Of a stretch of 64,000 nt of DNA, positions 1 through 9,121 are shown one piece after another. The stretch is from Streptomyces sp. ACA25 (GTDB lineage: Bacteria > Actinomycetota > Actinomycetes > Streptomycetales > Streptomycetaceae). Under the pieces are notes generated by a model. The model saw nothing but the letters and a program-made list of their open reading frames with translations. It ran no database searches and had not been told where the DNA came from. Position 1 is the first letter of the stretch. Each line of letters starts with the position of its first letter. The position numbers and the translations under genes are program-made. The stretch covers positions 62,001 to 126,000 of the forward strand of contig NZ_JAQKPV010000001.1 in NCBI RefSeq assembly GCF_028200735.1, in the 5' to 3' direction.

Positions 1-597
1 GGGCTCCAGGGGGACGACGGTCTCCCCGTCGGTGACGGCGAACAGGGAGACCTCGGGTCCGTCGAGGAACTCCTCGATCACCACGCGTTCGCAGGAGCGG
101 GCGTGCGCGCGGGCGGCCGCCAGGTCGCTGGTGACGACCACGCCCTTGCCGGCGGCGAGGCCGTCGTCCTTGACGACGTAGGGGGGGCCGAAGGCTTCCA
201 GTGCCTCGTCGGCCTGCTCCGGGGTGGTGCAGACGTAGGAGAGGGCAGTGGGCACGCCGGCGGCGGCCATGATCTCCTTGGCGAATGCCTTGCTGCCCTC
301 GAGCCGGGCGGCGGCGGCGGACGGCCCGAAGACCGGGATGCCTGCGGCCCGGACGGCGTCCGCCACGCCGGCCACGAGCGGCGCCTCCGGGCCGATGACG
401 ACGAGTTCGGCGCGGAGCTCGACGGCCAGCTCGGCCACGGCGGCCCCGTCCTCGGTATCCACCGGACGGAGCATCGCCACCTCACTGATCCCGGCGTTGC
501 CGGGAGCGCAGTGCAGCGCCGTGACGTCGGGGTCGCTGGACAGTGCGTGGCACAGGGCGTGTTCGCGGGCGCCGCCGCCGATGACGAGGATTCTCAC
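1..597 (-). CDS. purD: Phosphoribosylamine–glycine ligase (GARS), N-terminal part, cut by window edge
   Basis: PurD joins glycine to 5-phosphoribosylamine using ATP, the second step of de novo purine synthesis in the cytoplasm. The visible 199 residues begin [19 protein letters not shown], the family's N-terminal glycine-rich motif, and continue with [10 protein letters not shown] and the ATP-grasp segment [13 protein letters not shown] and [16 protein letters not shown]. The start is a GTG at 597, fixed by the conserved VRILV beginning. The rest of the ATP-grasp domain (about 220 residues) lies left of the window. The purine gene purA follows 6 kb away with unrelated genes between, so the two are not one operon here. 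Confidence 0.97.
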   Translation of the reverse strand, partial: MRILVIGGGAREHALCHALSSDPDVTALHCAPGNAGISEVAMLRPVDTEDGAAVAELAVELRAELVVIGPEAPLVAGVADAVRAAGIPVFGPSAAAARLEGSKAFAKEIMAAAGVPTALSYVCTTPEQADEALEAFGPPYVVKDDGLAAGKGVVVTSDLAAARAHARSCERVVIEEFLDGPEVSLFAVTDGETVVPLEP

Positions 598-763
598 GTG
601 GGGCAGCCTATCGGGACGGCTCCGGCAGCCACTCTTTCGAGTGAGTGGGTGGCACGCCCTATACCCGACTGGCCACCTCTTCCGTGCGGAATTCACCGAA
701 AGCGCGGTCCGCGTCCGCTCCACTGGCGGTATGAAGATGCTTTACAGCGCGAGGGAGTGACGG

Positions 764-1510
764 GTGAGTCAGCCGGAGAAGCAGCCTGAGGGAGGTCCGG
801 ACGCGGGGCGTCGGGGAGGGGGCCGGAAGCGGGAGGACCTGCTCGGCCGACCGTTCCCGCTCGGAGACTGGGGCGAACCCGCGACCCGTTTGCATGAGCT
901 GTACCTCTGGGCGGAGGACGGCGCGTTGCGCACCGCCGACTGGTACCTCACCGCCCGGGTACGGAAGCGCCGGGCCGCCCGGCTGCTGCGGTGCGGTACC
1001 GCCCTGGGGGTGTCGGGGGCGGCGCTGCTGCCCCTGCTCGAGCTGACCGGCGTGGCCGGTGAGGTGGCCGGGTGGGGCGGTGTCTCGCTGCTGGCCGCGG
1101 CGGTCTGCGTGGGCTGCGACCGCTGGTTCGGGTTCTCCTCGGGATGGATGCGGGACATGGCGACCGGGCAGGCGGTGCTGCGGCGGCTGGACACGATGCG
1201 GTACGACTGGGCGGCCGAGAGCGTGCGGGAGATGCTCGGCCCGGCCGAGGGCACGGCCGGTGAGGCCGCCGAGCGGTGCCTGCTGGTGCTGCGGCGGTTC
1301 TCCGAGGACGTCACGGAGCTGGTGCGGGGCGAGACGGCGGACTGGATGATCGAGTTCCGGGGCTCCGGGCCGGCGTTGCTGACGCAGGCGGCGGGGGCCC
1401 CGGGCGCCCGGGTCGAGGCCGGCCCGCCGCCCCGGAGCGGCCGGAGCCCGCTTCAGTCCGGCGTCCGGCCCAGCATGCCGCGTCAGCGGCCACCGGAAGG
1501 GCCACGCTAG
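764..1510 (+). CDS. SLATT-type two-helix membrane protein
   Basis: A 248-residue protein divergent from purD. An N-terminal soluble part (GDWGEPATRLHELYLWAEDGAL) is followed by two adjacent hydrophobic helices at about residues 82–122 and then a helical cytoplasmic tail with a conserved-looking WMIEF segment. This arrangement fits the SLATT family, which is predicted (by comparative genomics, not shown here) to act as a pore-forming effector or sensor linked to nucleotide signalling. In Streptomyces a protein of this type commonly sits beside purD. The last 45 residues are Pro/Gly/Arg-rich and probably disordered. The GTG start at 764 is preceded by GGGAG. Family assignment is from pattern recognition and is moderately sure. 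Confidence 0.7.
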   Translation: MSQPEKQPEGGPDAGRRGGGRKREDLLGRPFPLGDWGEPATRLHELYLWAEDGALRTADWYLTARVRKRRAARLLRCGTALGVSGAALLPLLELTGVAGEVAGWGGVSLLAAAVCVGCDRWFGFSSGWMRDMATGQAVLRRLDTMRYDWAAESVREMLGPAEGTAGEAAERCLLVLRRFSEDVTELVRGETADWMIEFRGSGPALLTQAAGAPGARVEAGPPPRSGRSPLQSGVRPSMPRQRPPEGPR

Positions 1511-1521
1511 ACCGCGGACGG

Positions 1522-1568
1522 GGCGCGTTTCCACGGGCAGGAGGGCCCTTCCGACGTGGAAACGCGCC
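1522..1568. repeat. 47-bp palindromic repeat, copy 1
   Basis: Two perfect 14-base arms, GGCGCGTTTCCACG at 1522–1535 and its reverse complement at 1555–1568, enclose a 19-base centre. A second copy of identical length with nearly identical arms lies at 42373–42419. Here it stands between the convergent ends of the SLATT gene and the minus-strand gene ending at 1592, so it could act as a two-way terminator as well as being a dispersed repeat. Confidence 0.75.
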
Positions 1569-1591
1569 GAGGGTGTCGTTGACCGGCTCGT

Positions 1592-2242
1592 TCAGGAGAA
1601 GACGATCATGGAGCCCTGGGCGAGGCTGCGGGTGGCCGCGGCATGCAGGCCCTGCCATACGTGGCGCTCCCGGGCGAACAGGCCCGGGTCGTGGCCGGGG
1701 AGCTCCGCCGGTTCGTCCAGCCGGGTGGGCCGCGAGGGCGGAGCCGGGGCGGGCGGCGGGTTCGCCGGGTCGATGTCCAGGGCAGGGGCCACCGCCTCCA
1801 GCTCCCGCAGCAGCCCGTGGCTCGAGCCCAGCGGCCCGCCGCCGGCCAGCAGGGTGTCGTTCACCAGCGGGTGCGGGAAGTCCAGCGGGACGTAGGCACC
1901 CGCGTGGTCGAAGTGCCACACGAGGTGGGACTGCTGGGCCGTTCCCTCGAACATCTCCAGGAGCTGCTGGTAGTCGCCGTCCAGGCCGTCGACCGGGTCG
2001 ACGGGCAGCCCGCTGAGCCGGAGCAGGTACGCGCGGCGCAGCAGATGCAGTGCCGCGTAGTCGAAGCCGGCGACCGGCGCGACTTCCCCGGACATTCCCG
2101 GCATGTATCCGAATACCGGCACCGGGGGCTGGCCCGCGTCGGCCAGTGCCCGGTCGTAGTCGGCGAGCTCTTCCGCGAAGGGGTTGTCAGGGCTGTGGCA
2201 CAGCACGTCGACGAGGGGGACCAGCCAGAGATCACAGGCCAC
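1592..2242 (-). CDS. Conserved hypothetical protein of the purD–purA neighbourhood
   Basis: A 216-residue soluble protein with no domain I can name. It starts at a GTG (2242) with an AGAGAGAG purine run upstream, beginning VACDLWLVPLVDVLCHSP. The middle carries HLVWHFDHAGAYVPLDFPHPLV, and a proline-rich linker (PANPPPAPAPPSRP) precedes a short C-terminal part. No signal peptide or membrane segment is seen. Third-position GC is high and coding character is clear over the whole length. It ends tail to tail with the SLATT gene, with the 47-bp palindrome between. Function unknown. Confidence 0.75.
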   Translation of the reverse strand: MACDLWLVPLVDVLCHSPDNPFAEELADYDRALADAGQPPVPVFGYMPGMSGEVAPVAGFDYAALHLLRRAYLLRLSGLPVDPVDGLDGDYQQLLEMFEGTAQQSHLVWHFDHAGAYVPLDFPHPLVNDTLLAGGGPLGSSHGLLRELEAVAPALDIDPANPPPAPAPPSRPTRLDEPAELPGHDPGLFARERHVWQGLHAAATRSLAQGSMIVFS

Positions 2243-2317
2243 GTAAGGCTCTCTCTCGCGCGAGGACTCGGGTCGCCCCAGAGTAGAGCCTGACGGGCCG
2301 GGCCGCGCTGCCGTGGG

Positions 2318-3061
2318 TCACGGGTTCTCCGGTTCCCCGTCGACGAGTTCGGTGGCCAGCTGCAGCGCGTGGACCCGGAGGCCGCTCAGCAGTTGTCCCG
2401 CGTCCGCGGCGTCCTGGCGCTCGACCGCGTCGGTCAGTTCGAGGTACCCGTGCCACAGGCGCCCTCGAAGGTCCGCCTCCCGGCGGAGCCGGGGGACGGC
2501 GAACGCCCAGCACTGAATGCGCAGCCGGTCCAGGAAGTCACCGATGTAGGGGTTGCCGAGCAGGGCGGTGAGTTCGCGCCAGAAGCGCAGGTCGTAGCCG
2601 ATGAGGATGTCCAGCTCACCGGCCCGGGCAGCCTGCCGGGCGATACCGGCCCGGCGGCGGATCGAGGTGAATGCCTGCGGTGCGCCGCCCGGCAGCTCGA
2701 GCCCCGGGCCGCGCCGCAGCACTCCCTCACCCACCAGGGTGCGGGCCTCCACCATGTGCCGGAAGTCCGTGAGCGAGAACCTCCGGATGCGGAAGCCGCG
2801 GTGCTGGGCGACCACGAGCAGCCCCTGGGCGGACAGATCGAGCAGCGCTTCGCGCACCGGAGTGGCCGAGACCCCGTACTGCTCGGCGATTTCCCGCACC
2901 GTGAGCTCCTCGTTCGGCTCGAGTCGCCCGGCCAGGATTTCCTCACGCAGGGCATCGGCCAGCTGCTCCCGCAAGGTGGTGCGTCGGATCACGCCTCGCC
3001 ACTTTACCCACCGCTCCTGATCAGCGAGCAGGGCAGAGTCCCGGGGCCCGTTCCTGGTCAT
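2318..3061 (-). CDS. GntR-family transcriptional regulator (FCD-type)
   Basis: A DNA-binding repressor of about 247 residues. The N-terminal winged helix is plain: TLREQLADALREEILAGRL, then ELTVREIAEQYGVSATPVRE with the usual PVREAL recognition segment. The helical C-terminal half, with HMVEARTLVGEGVL and the late segment LWHGYLELTDAVE, resembles the FCD ligand-binding domain of FadR-like members. I chose the ATG at 3061; a GTG at 2992 (VIRRTTLREQ) is a reasonable alternative and would remove a poorly conserved leader. It is transcribed away from the DJ-1/MarR genes across an intergenic dyad, which is likely its operator. Confidence 0.88.
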   Translation of the reverse strand: MTRNGPRDSALLADQERWVKWRGVIRRTTLREQLADALREEILAGRLEPNEELTVREIAEQYGVSATPVREALLDLSAQGLLVVAQHRGFRIRRFSLTDFRHMVEARTLVGEGVLRRGPGLELPGGAPQAFTSIRRRAGIARQAARAGELDILIGYDLRFWRELTALLGNPYIGDFLDRLRIQCWAFAVPRLRREADLRGRLWHGYLELTDAVERQDAADAGQLLSGLRVHALQLATELVDGEPENP

Positions 3062-3139
3062 TGCGGATCCCGCACGGTCTCGGGTGTCCCCGGCGCTTGC
3101 TCCGCGTCCGGCTGGACGGACAGCTGACACCCCTCCGAG

Positions 3140-3176
3140 TTGACAGAATACTGTCGAAATGACAGCCTATTGTCAA
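3140..3176. promoter_or_regulatory. Divergent promoter/operator with nested dyads
   Basis: The 37-base stretch opens with TTGACA and closes with its complement TGTCAA, symmetric about 3158. Inside are two smaller dyads: GACAG–4–CTGTC at 3142–3155 and TGACA–6–TGTCA at 3160–3175, centres 19 bases apart on roughly the same helix face. On the minus strand TTGACA (3176–3171) is 17 bases from CAGTAT (3153–3148), a good promoter for the GntR gene. It probably binds the GntR protein, or the MarR protein encoded to its right. Confidence 0.7.
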
Positions 3177-3228
3177 TCGGGTGCGGGCAGGCCCGGACGG
3201 GAGCGCCCGGACGAACGAGGGAGAAGTC

Positions 3229-3867
3229 ATGGAAGACCGGAAAACGCGCGGCCCCGCCGTGCACGTGGCGGTGTACGACACGCTGGCCGACTGGGAGATC
3301 GGGCACGCGACCGCGGAGCTGAACGCCGGCGGGTGGCGCGTGGTGACCGTGGCGGCGGGCCCGGAGCCGGTGACCACGGCCGGGGGGCTGCGCGTGCTGC
3401 CCGACCTGACCCTGGACGAACTCCGCCCGCAGGACAGCGCGCTGTTGATCCTGCCGGGGGCCGACCTGTGGGGCGAGGGCCTTCTCGCCCCCTTCGCCGC
3501 AGCCGCGCGGACCTTCCTGGACGCCGGGGTACCGGTCGCGGCGATCTGCGGGGCCACGTTCGGGCTGGCCGCCGAAGGGCTGCTCGACGACCGTGCGCAC
3601 ACCGGCGCCGCTCCGGAGGTGCTGGCCATGAGCGGTTACTCCGGCGGGGCCCGGTACCGGGACGCGGACGCGGTCACCGACCGGGACGTCATCACAGCCG
3701 GACCGACCGACCCCGAGGCCTTCGCCCGGGAGATCTTCGGCCGGCTGGGGCGCTTCGAACCGCCGGTGCTCGACGCCTGGTTCCGGCTCTTCGCCCACTC
3801 GGACGCCGCCGCCTACGAGATCGTCGCCGCGGCCGAGGACGCCCGGACCGCGCAGCAGACGGCATGA
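3229..3867 (+). CDS. DJ-1/PfpI-family protein (type 1 glutamine amidotransferase-like)
   Basis: A 212-residue alpha/beta protein. The nucleophile elbow is visible as VAAICGATFGLA, with the family cysteine, preceded by LLILPGADLWGEG, which supplies the usual acidic-side residues. Members include deglycases, proteases, chaperones and isonitrile hydratases; the sequence does not show which. The ATG at 3229 has GAGGGAG eight bases upstream, which decides it over in-frame upstream starts. It overlaps the MarR gene by four bases (ATGA), so the two are one translational unit. The dyad operator upstream suggests repression by one of the flanking regulators. Confidence 0.88.
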   Translation: MEDRKTRGPAVHVAVYDTLADWEIGHATAELNAGGWRVVTVAAGPEPVTTAGGLRVLPDLTLDELRPQDSALLILPGADLWGEGLLAPFAAAARTFLDAGVPVAAICGATFGLAAEGLLDDRAHTGAAPEVLAMSGYSGGARYRDADAVTDRDVITAGPTDPEAFAREIFGRLGRFEPPVLDAWFRLFAHSDAAAYEIVAAAEDARTAQQTA

Positions 3868-4337
3868 CCGGGCGGGAGGAGTTGCTGACCGGCACCGCAC
3901 TGACCGTCTTCCGGCTGAACGGGCAGTTCCTGTCCGTGTCGGAGCGGCTCGCCCGCCCCGCCGGAATGACGGCGGCGCGCTGGCAGGTGCTCGGCACCGT
4001 GCTGCGGGAGCCCCTGCCGGTCTCGGGTATCGCCCGGAACCTGGGCATCACCCGGCAGAGCGTCCAGCGGGTCGCCGACCTGCTGGTCGCCAACGGGCTG
4101 GCCACCTATCTGCCCAACCCGGCCCACCGGAGAGCCAAACTGCTCGCCCCCACCGCGCAGGGACGGGCCATCGTCCGGCGGATCGACCCCGGGCACGCCG
4201 ACTTCGCTGCCCGGCTGACCGAAGCCCTGGGCGGGAGCGAGGAGTTCGCGGGGGTCCTCACCTCGCTCGAACGACTCAGCCGTGCGCTCGAGTCGGTGCA
4301 GGCCGAGGATCCCGGCGGGCGGCCGGGGCCCGGCTGA
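3864..4337 (+). CDS. MarR-family transcriptional regulator
   Basis: A 157-residue winged-helix protein. The DNA-binding part is typical: LTAARWQVLGTV-like segment (MTAARWQVLGTVLREPLPV), then SGIARNLGITRQSVQRVADLL as helix-turn-helix and the wing NPAHRRAKLLAPTAQGRAIV. Its ATG overlaps the stop of the DJ-1 gene (ATGA), so it is translated with it and may regulate the pair or sense the same compound. The C-terminal helix carries the dimerisation segment ending with a glycine/proline tail. Confidence 0.9.
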   Translation: MTGREELLTGTALTVFRLNGQFLSVSERLARPAGMTAARWQVLGTVLREPLPVSGIARNLGITRQSVQRVADLLVANGLATYLPNPAHRRAKLLAPTAQGRAIVRRIDPGHADFAARLTEALGGSEEFAGVLTSLERLSRALESVQAEDPGGRPGPG

Positions 4338-4413
4338 ACCATGGGGACGCGGCCCTGCCGGGCATCTATATCCTCAGTGGGTTCGGGCTGTCCGGCAGGG
4401 GGAGGAACCACCG

Positions 4414-6228
4414 TTGATCGAACCACTGAGACCTGAGGACCCCCGGCGGCTCGGCGCCTACCGGCTGGTGGGGCGGCTGGGTGAAGGCGGGATGGGCAGC
4501 GTCTACCTGGCCCGTTCCGAACGCGGCCGTACCGTCGCGGTGAAGACCATCCGCTCCGCCTTCGCCGCTCAGCCCGAGTTCCGTTCCCGCTTCGCCCAGG
4601 AGATCAGCACCGCGCGACGCGTCGCAGGCCCGTGGACGGCCGCCGTCCTCGACGCCGACACCGAAGCCGCCGTGCCCTGGCTCGCCACCAGCTACATCGC
4701 CGGCCCCTCCCTCCAGCAAGTGGTGGACACCGACTACGGTCCGCTCCCCGAACACACGGTGCTCACCCTGGCCTCCGGCCTCGTCCAGGCACTCCAGGAA
4801 ATCCACAGCGCCGGGCTGATCCACCGCGACCTCAAGCCGTCGAACATCCTGATCACCATCGACGGCCCCCGCGTCATCGACTTCGGCATCGCCCGCGCCC
4901 TCGACGTCCTCACCGCGGGCGGACTCACCCGCACCGGCGCGGTCGTCGGCTCTCCCGGCTTCATGTCGCCCGAACAGGTCCGCGGCCAACGCCTCACCAC
5001 GGCAAGTGACATCTTCTGCCTGGGCTCCGTCCTCGCCTACGCCACCACCGGCACCCTGCCCTTCGGCACCTCCGACAGCGGCGGCCACGCGCTGATGTTC
5101 CGCATCGCCCAGGAGGAGCCCCTCCTCGACGGCATACCCGAGCCCCTGCGCCGGCTCATCGCCGACTGCCTCACGAAGGATCCCGACAGCCGACCCACCC
5201 TCGCCGTGCTCCGGCAGCAATTGGAGGAGCACCGCCCCGCCGGCCCCTGGCTCCCCGGCGAAGTCCTCGCCGAACTCGGACGTCACGCCGTCCGGCTGCT
5301 CGACAGCGAAGGCCCGGAGTCCGACACCGGGGACCACACCCGGCAGCCGCTCCCGGACCGTCCGGGCCTGCCGCCCACTCCCCCGCCGCCGGTTCCGGCG
5401 GGTCAGGGCAGCGGACCGGCCCCGTATCCGCCCGCCACCGCGCACCCGCAGCAGGCAGCCGGCTGGGCACCCCCGTACCAGGGGTACCAGGCCGGCCAGG
5501 CGTACCAGACGCCCGCCCCGCAGTGGCAGCATCCACACCTCCCGCAGGGGGCCGGGGCGGCGGCATACGGGTCCTCCCCGTCGGCCTACGGCGTGCTGCC
5601 GCTCCAGCGTTTCGCCAGAAGGCTGCACTGGCTGTTCGGCCTCCTGATGGTGTTCACCGTCGGCAGCCTGGCATTCCATCTCGCCCTCCTGGCCGATCTG
5701 CAGGACATGGAGTCCGCCACGTCCTACCGGAACGCCGTCGAGCGCATCGATACCTGGCAGTCGTTCAGCGATGTCCTGGGCGTGCTCAGCGGCCTGCTCT
5801 GGCTGACGGTCGCCGTCGTATGGCTGCTCTGGTTCCGGCGGGCCCGGCGGAACGCGGAGACGTTCTCACCCGGACGCATCCGGTTCGGGCCGGCCATGGC
5901 GGTCGGCGCCTGGCTCATTCCGTTCGCCATGCTCTGGCTGCCCAAGCAGATCACCGATGACGTCTGGCGCGCGTCCGGCGGGTACCCGCCTCCGGGCAAG
6001 GGCGTGGTCGACCTCTGGTGGCTGCTCTGGTTGTGCGTGGTGGTGCCGGCGTACCTGCCGCCCTCCTGGACCACCTGGTACGAGACGGAGACCCTGGCCG
6101 CCGCGAAGTTCCAGGTCACCTGGGAGTCATTGCTGCACGTGCCCGTGCTGCTTGCCGCCGTCGCCGCGATGGTGTTCGTCCACCGGCTCTCCGCGATGCA
6201 GGCGGCAAGGGCTGCCAACGGGGCGTGA
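4414..6228 (+). CDS. Ser/Thr protein kinase with C-terminal DUF4328 membrane domain
   Basis: A 604-residue Hanks-type kinase. From the chosen TTG start (4414, with GGGGGAGG upstream) the glycine loop GEGGMG is at about 23–28, the ATP lysine in VAVKTI at 44, the catalytic loop HRDLKPSN at 137–144 and DFG at 156–158, so all catalytic residues are present. A Pro/Gln/Tyr-rich linker (about 310–395) leads to a membrane part with several helices and the DUF4328 hallmark WFRRARRNAETFSPGRIRFG. Kinase domain and sensor/anchor are thus at opposite ends. It is monocistronic and ends at a strong terminator facing purA. The substrate cannot be told. Confidence 0.93.
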   Translation: MIEPLRPEDPRRLGAYRLVGRLGEGGMGSVYLARSERGRTVAVKTIRSAFAAQPEFRSRFAQEISTARRVAGPWTAAVLDADTEAAVPWLATSYIAGPSLQQVVDTDYGPLPEHTVLTLASGLVQALQEIHSAGLIHRDLKPSNILITIDGPRVIDFGIARALDVLTAGGLTRTGAVVGSPGFMSPEQVRGQRLTTASDIFCLGSVLAYATTGTLPFGTSDSGGHALMFRIAQEEPLLDGIPEPLRRLIADCLTKDPDSRPTLAVLRQQLEEHRPAGPWLPGEVLAELGRHAVRLLDSEGPESDTGDHTRQPLPDRPGLPPTPPPPVPAGQGSGPAPYPPATAHPQQAAGWAPPYQGYQAGQAYQTPAPQWQHPHLPQGAGAAAYGSSPSAYGVLPLQRFARRLHWLFGLLMVFTVGSLAFHLALLADLQDMESATSYRNAVERIDTWQSFSDVLGVLSGLLWLTVAVVWLLWFRRARRNAETFSPGRIRFGPAMAVGAWLIPFAMLWLPKQITDDVWRASGGYPPPGKGVVDLWWLLWLCVVVPAYLPPSWTTWYETETLAAAKFQVTWESLLHVPVLLAAVAAMVFVHRLSAMQAARAANGA

Positions 6229-6235
6229 GCGCCAG

Positions 6236-6290
6236 GCCGACGCGCCCCGCCCCCGGCCGGCGGGAGCAGGCGGGGGCGGGGCGCGTCGGC
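6236..6290. terminator. Bidirectional hairpin terminator between kinase gene and purA
   Basis: A perfect 19-base stem: arms 6236–6254 (GCCGACGCGCCCCGCCCCC) and 6272–6290, with a 17-base loop. It lies just after the kinase stop and 80 bases after the purA stop on the other strand. There is no T-run, as is usual for Streptomyces terminators. Confidence 0.9.
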
Positions 6291-6369
6291 CCTTCCGGCG
6301 GAGACCACGGGCCGGAGCAACACCCCGGACAGCGACCGGGCGGAGACGACCGGTCAGGCCCTCGACGGG

Positions 6370-7653
6370 TCAGAGGAAGGAACGGATCTGGATCGTCTCG
6401 TCGCGGCCGGGGCCGACCCCGATCGCGGAGATGGGGGCTCCCGACATCTCCTCCAGCGCCTTCACGTACGCCTGGGCGTTCTTCGGCAGGTCCTCGAAGG
6501 TCTTCGCCCCGGTGATGTCCTCGGCCCAGCCGGGCAGGTACTCGTACACCGGCACGGCGTGGTGGAAGTCGCTCTGGTTGTACGGCATTTCCTCGACCCG
6601 CTTGCCGTCGACCTCGTAGGCGACACAGACCGGGATCCGGTCCCAGCCGGTGAGCACATCAAGCTTGGTCAGGAAGAAGTCGGTCAGACCGTTCACCCGG
6701 GTCGCGTAGCGGGCGATCACCGCGTCGAACCAGCCGCACCGCCGGTCCCGTCCGGTGGTCACGCCGAACTCGCCGCCGATACGGCGCAGCGCCTCGCCGT
6801 CCTCGTCGAGCAGCTCGGTCGGGAACGGCCCCGCACCGACGCGGGTCGTGTAGGCCTTGAGGATGCCGATGACCCGGTCGATCTTCGTCGGGCCGACGCC
6901 CGCGCCCGTACAGGCCCCGCCCGCGGTGGGGTTGGAGGAGGTGACGAACGGATAGGTGCCGTGGTCCACGTCGAGCAGGGTGCCCTGACCGCCCTCGAAG
7001 AGCACGACCTTGCCCTCGTCGATGGCGTCGTTGAGGACCAGCGTGGTGTCGCAGACGTAGCCCTCGATGCGCTGGGCATAGCCGAGGAGTTCCTCGACGA
7101 CCTGGCCCACGGCGATGGCCCGGCGGTTGTACAGCTTGGCGAGGATCTGGTTCCGGTGCTCCAGGGCGGCCTCGACCTTCTGCCGCAGGATCGACTCGTC
7201 GAAGAGGTCCTGGACCCGGATCCCGACCCGGTTGATCTTGTCCGCGTAGGTGGGGCCGATCCCCCGGCCGGTGGTCCCGATCTTCCGCTTGCCGAGGAAG
7301 CGCTCGGCGACCTTGTCCACGGTCTCGTGGTACGAGGTGATGAGGTGGGCGTTCCCGCTGAGCAGCAGCTTCGAGGTGTCGATGCTGCGCTCCTCCAGTC
7401 CGCTCAGCTCGGAGAGCAGGACCTCGGGGTTGACGACCACGCCGTTGCCGATGACCGGGGTGCACTCCGGGGAGAGGATGCCGGAGGGCAGCAGGTGGAG
7501 CGCGTACTTCTGGTCCCCGACGACGACCGTGTGGCCGGCGTTGTTGCCGCCTTGGTAACGCACCACATAGTCGACGGAGCCGCCGAGCAGGTCGGTGGCC
7601 TTCCCCTTGCCCTCGTCACCCCACTGAGCACCGAGCAGCACAAGTGCGGGCAC
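6370..7653 (-). CDS. purA: Adenylosuccinate synthetase
   Basis: PurA makes adenylosuccinate from IMP and aspartate using GTP, the first committed step to AMP. The 427 residues match the family length. The GTP loop QWGDEGKGK is at the N-terminus, followed by NNAGHTVVV, the signature [33 protein letters not shown] and the C-terminal [12 protein letters not shown]. The GTG start at 7653 gives the conserved [12 protein letters not shown] beginning. It is single, facing the kinase gene at its end and diverging from the lipid-kinase-like gene at its start. Confidence 0.98.
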   Translation of the reverse strand: MPALVLLGAQWGDEGKGKATDLLGGSVDYVVRYQGGNNAGHTVVVGDQKYALHLLPSGILSPECTPVIGNGVVVNPEVLLSELSGLEERSIDTSKLLLSGNAHLITSYHETVDKVAERFLGKRKIGTTGRGIGPTYADKINRVGIRVQDLFDESILRQKVEAALEHRNQILAKLYNRRAIAVGQVVEELLGYAQRIEGYVCDTTLVLNDAIDEGKVVLFEGGQGTLLDVDHGTYPFVTSSNPTAGGACTGAGVGPTKIDRVIGILKAYTTRVGAGPFPTELLDEDGEALRRIGGEFGVTTGRDRRCGWFDAVIARYATRVNGLTDFFLTKLDVLTGWDRIPVCVAYEVDGKRVEEMPYNQSDFHHAVPVYEYLPGWAEDITGAKTFEDLPKNAQAYVKALEEMSGAPISAIGVGPGRDETIQIRSFL

Positions 7654-7782
7654 AGGCGTACACCCCTTCCGGGCGGGGCATCTCACTGACAAGCTGCCCC
7701 GGATCGACGAAACCCCTGACGCAATCGCGACAGGGGCTCTTGCACAGAGAGCTTAATGGACCGGGGTGCGGGAGGCGAACAG

Positions 7783-8553
7783 GTGCTCATCGTCATCGAC
7801 CCGATTGCCCGGCACGCCGATGGCGAATCGGTACGCATCGCACGCGACGTGCTGTGTGCGGCTGTGGCCGGGGCCAAGGTCTGCGTGCTGGACCGTCCGC
7901 AGGCGATGCTGCACGCCCTGACCCAGCGCGGGTCACGGCGTGTGGTGATCATCGGCGGTGATCGCGCCCTGTTGAGGGCCGTGCGGATGCTCTACCTCAG
8001 CGGCGAACTGGACGAGCATCCGCTGGGGGTGGTGCCGGTGGGGCCGGAGGCCGCGGTCGCGGTGATCCGGTCCCTGGGGGTCCCCGCGGACGCGGTTCTG
8101 GCGTCCCGGGCCGTGCTCTCCGGTCCGGCGCGACCGATCGACCTGCTGGTGGACGACGCCGGCGGGGTGGTGCTCGGCGCGTTGGGCATTCCCGCGCCGC
8201 AGCCCGGCCCGGAACCGCCGGGAACACGCCCTTGGTGGCGGCCGGCCCGCAGCACCGAGGCGGGCTCCGGGGCCCTGCCGGCTCAGCGGCTGCGGGTGGA
8301 GGCGGACGGCGAGGTGCTGACGGACGGCGCCCAGCCGGGGGTGCAGGTGTCGGTGACGGCCGACGGCGGGCTCGCCGCGGTGGAGGTACGGCACAGCGCG
8401 GGCGCCGCCGCCGTCACGGCCCGGGTGAGCTCGGTGACGGTGACCGGGCCCGGGTTCAGCTACCGGGCGGACACCGTGAACTGCGGCCCGGCGCGGTCAC
8501 GGACCTGGCAGGTGCGGCCGGCCGCGCTGCGGCTGACGGTGCCCGTGGGCTGA
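7783..8553 (+). CDS. Diacylglycerol/lipid-kinase-fold protein with degenerate active-site motif
   Basis: A protein of about 256 residues related to the diacylglycerol kinase catalytic fold and usually found next to purA in Streptomyces. It opens VLIVIDPIARHADGESV, and the position of the kinase GGDGT loop reads IGGDRALLRAV, so the glycine/threonine that bind ATP are absent. The C-terminal beta-rich half (VEADGEVLTDGAQPGVQVSV) matches the second domain of lipid kinases. I chose the GTG at 7783 because GGGAGG lies seven bases before it; an ATG at 7756 is also in frame. Activity as a kinase is doubtful. Confidence 0.75.
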   Translation: MLIVIDPIARHADGESVRIARDVLCAAVAGAKVCVLDRPQAMLHALTQRGSRRVVIIGGDRALLRAVRMLYLSGELDEHPLGVVPVGPEAAVAVIRSLGVPADAVLASRAVLSGPARPIDLLVDDAGGVVLGALGIPAPQPGPEPPGTRPWWRPARSTEAGSGALPAQRLRVEADGEVLTDGAQPGVQVSVTADGGLAAVEVRHSAGAAAVTARVSSVTVTGPGFSYRADTVNCGPARSRTWQVRPAALRLTVPVG

Positions 8554-9066
8554 GTGCGTGCCCGGCCGCGCCTGTTCGGGGGGCGGGCCGGGCTCCGCGG
8601 ACCGGCCGCGGTGTTCCTCCCAGCGGCTCAGCACCGCCCGCATCTCGACCTGCAGGAAGGCGAAGAAATCCGCGGTCTCCTCGAGCCGCAGGCCGGCCGC
8701 CGAGTCCGGGCCCACCGCCCGCGCCCCGTCCCGCAAGGTGCCCTGCCAGCGGTTGAGCTGCGCGTCGCGGTTGGTGAGCGCCTCGAACCACACCTGGGAG
8801 TGCAGCCGGTACCGCTGCCGCCGGGAACCGGGCTGCCGCTCCCTGGTGATCATGTGCACCTGGGCGAGGTAGGCGATCGCCCCCGAGACGGCGGCCGGGC
8901 TGACCTGGAGCCGCTCGGCGAGCTCGGCGGAGGTGAGCGCCCCGCTGTCCTCCGCCAGCAGGCAGGCCAGCACCCGGGAAGCCATGCGCTGCATGCCTGC
9001 TTCGACCAGGTCGGCGGCGAACCGCTCCACGAACTGGGCGGTCTCTTCGTCGTACGAACGGCTCAC
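8497..9066 (-). CDS. MarR/GbsR-type transcriptional regulator of the adjacent ABC exporter
   Basis: A regulator of about 189 residues with a winged helix: MASRVLACLLAEDSGALTSAELAERLQVSPAAVSGAIAYL, then HMITRERQPGSRRQRYRL as wing. The first helix (YDEETAQFVERFAADLVEAG) is the GbsR-like N-terminus. The GTG at 9066 has GGGAGGATGACC directly before it. It is divergent from the ABC exporter genes, the usual layout for a local repressor. Its last 57 bases overlap, tail to tail, the end of the lipid-kinase-like gene; the final 20 residues are His/Gln/Pro-rich and unlike the rest, so the natural end may have moved. Confidence 0.85.
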   Translation of the reverse strand: MSRSYDEETAQFVERFAADLVEAGMQRMASRVLACLLAEDSGALTSAELAERLQVSPAAVSGAIAYLAQVHMITRERQPGSRRQRYRLHSQVWFEALTNRDAQLNRWQGTLRDGARAVGPDSAAGLRLEETADFFAFLQVEMRAVLSRWEEHRGRSAEPGPPPEQARPGTHSAHGHRQPQRGRPHLPGP

Positions 9067-9121
9067 CCGGTCATCCTCCCATCCCACCAGCCGTTGCCCC
9101 TTCACCACCGGGCCGCGACGA

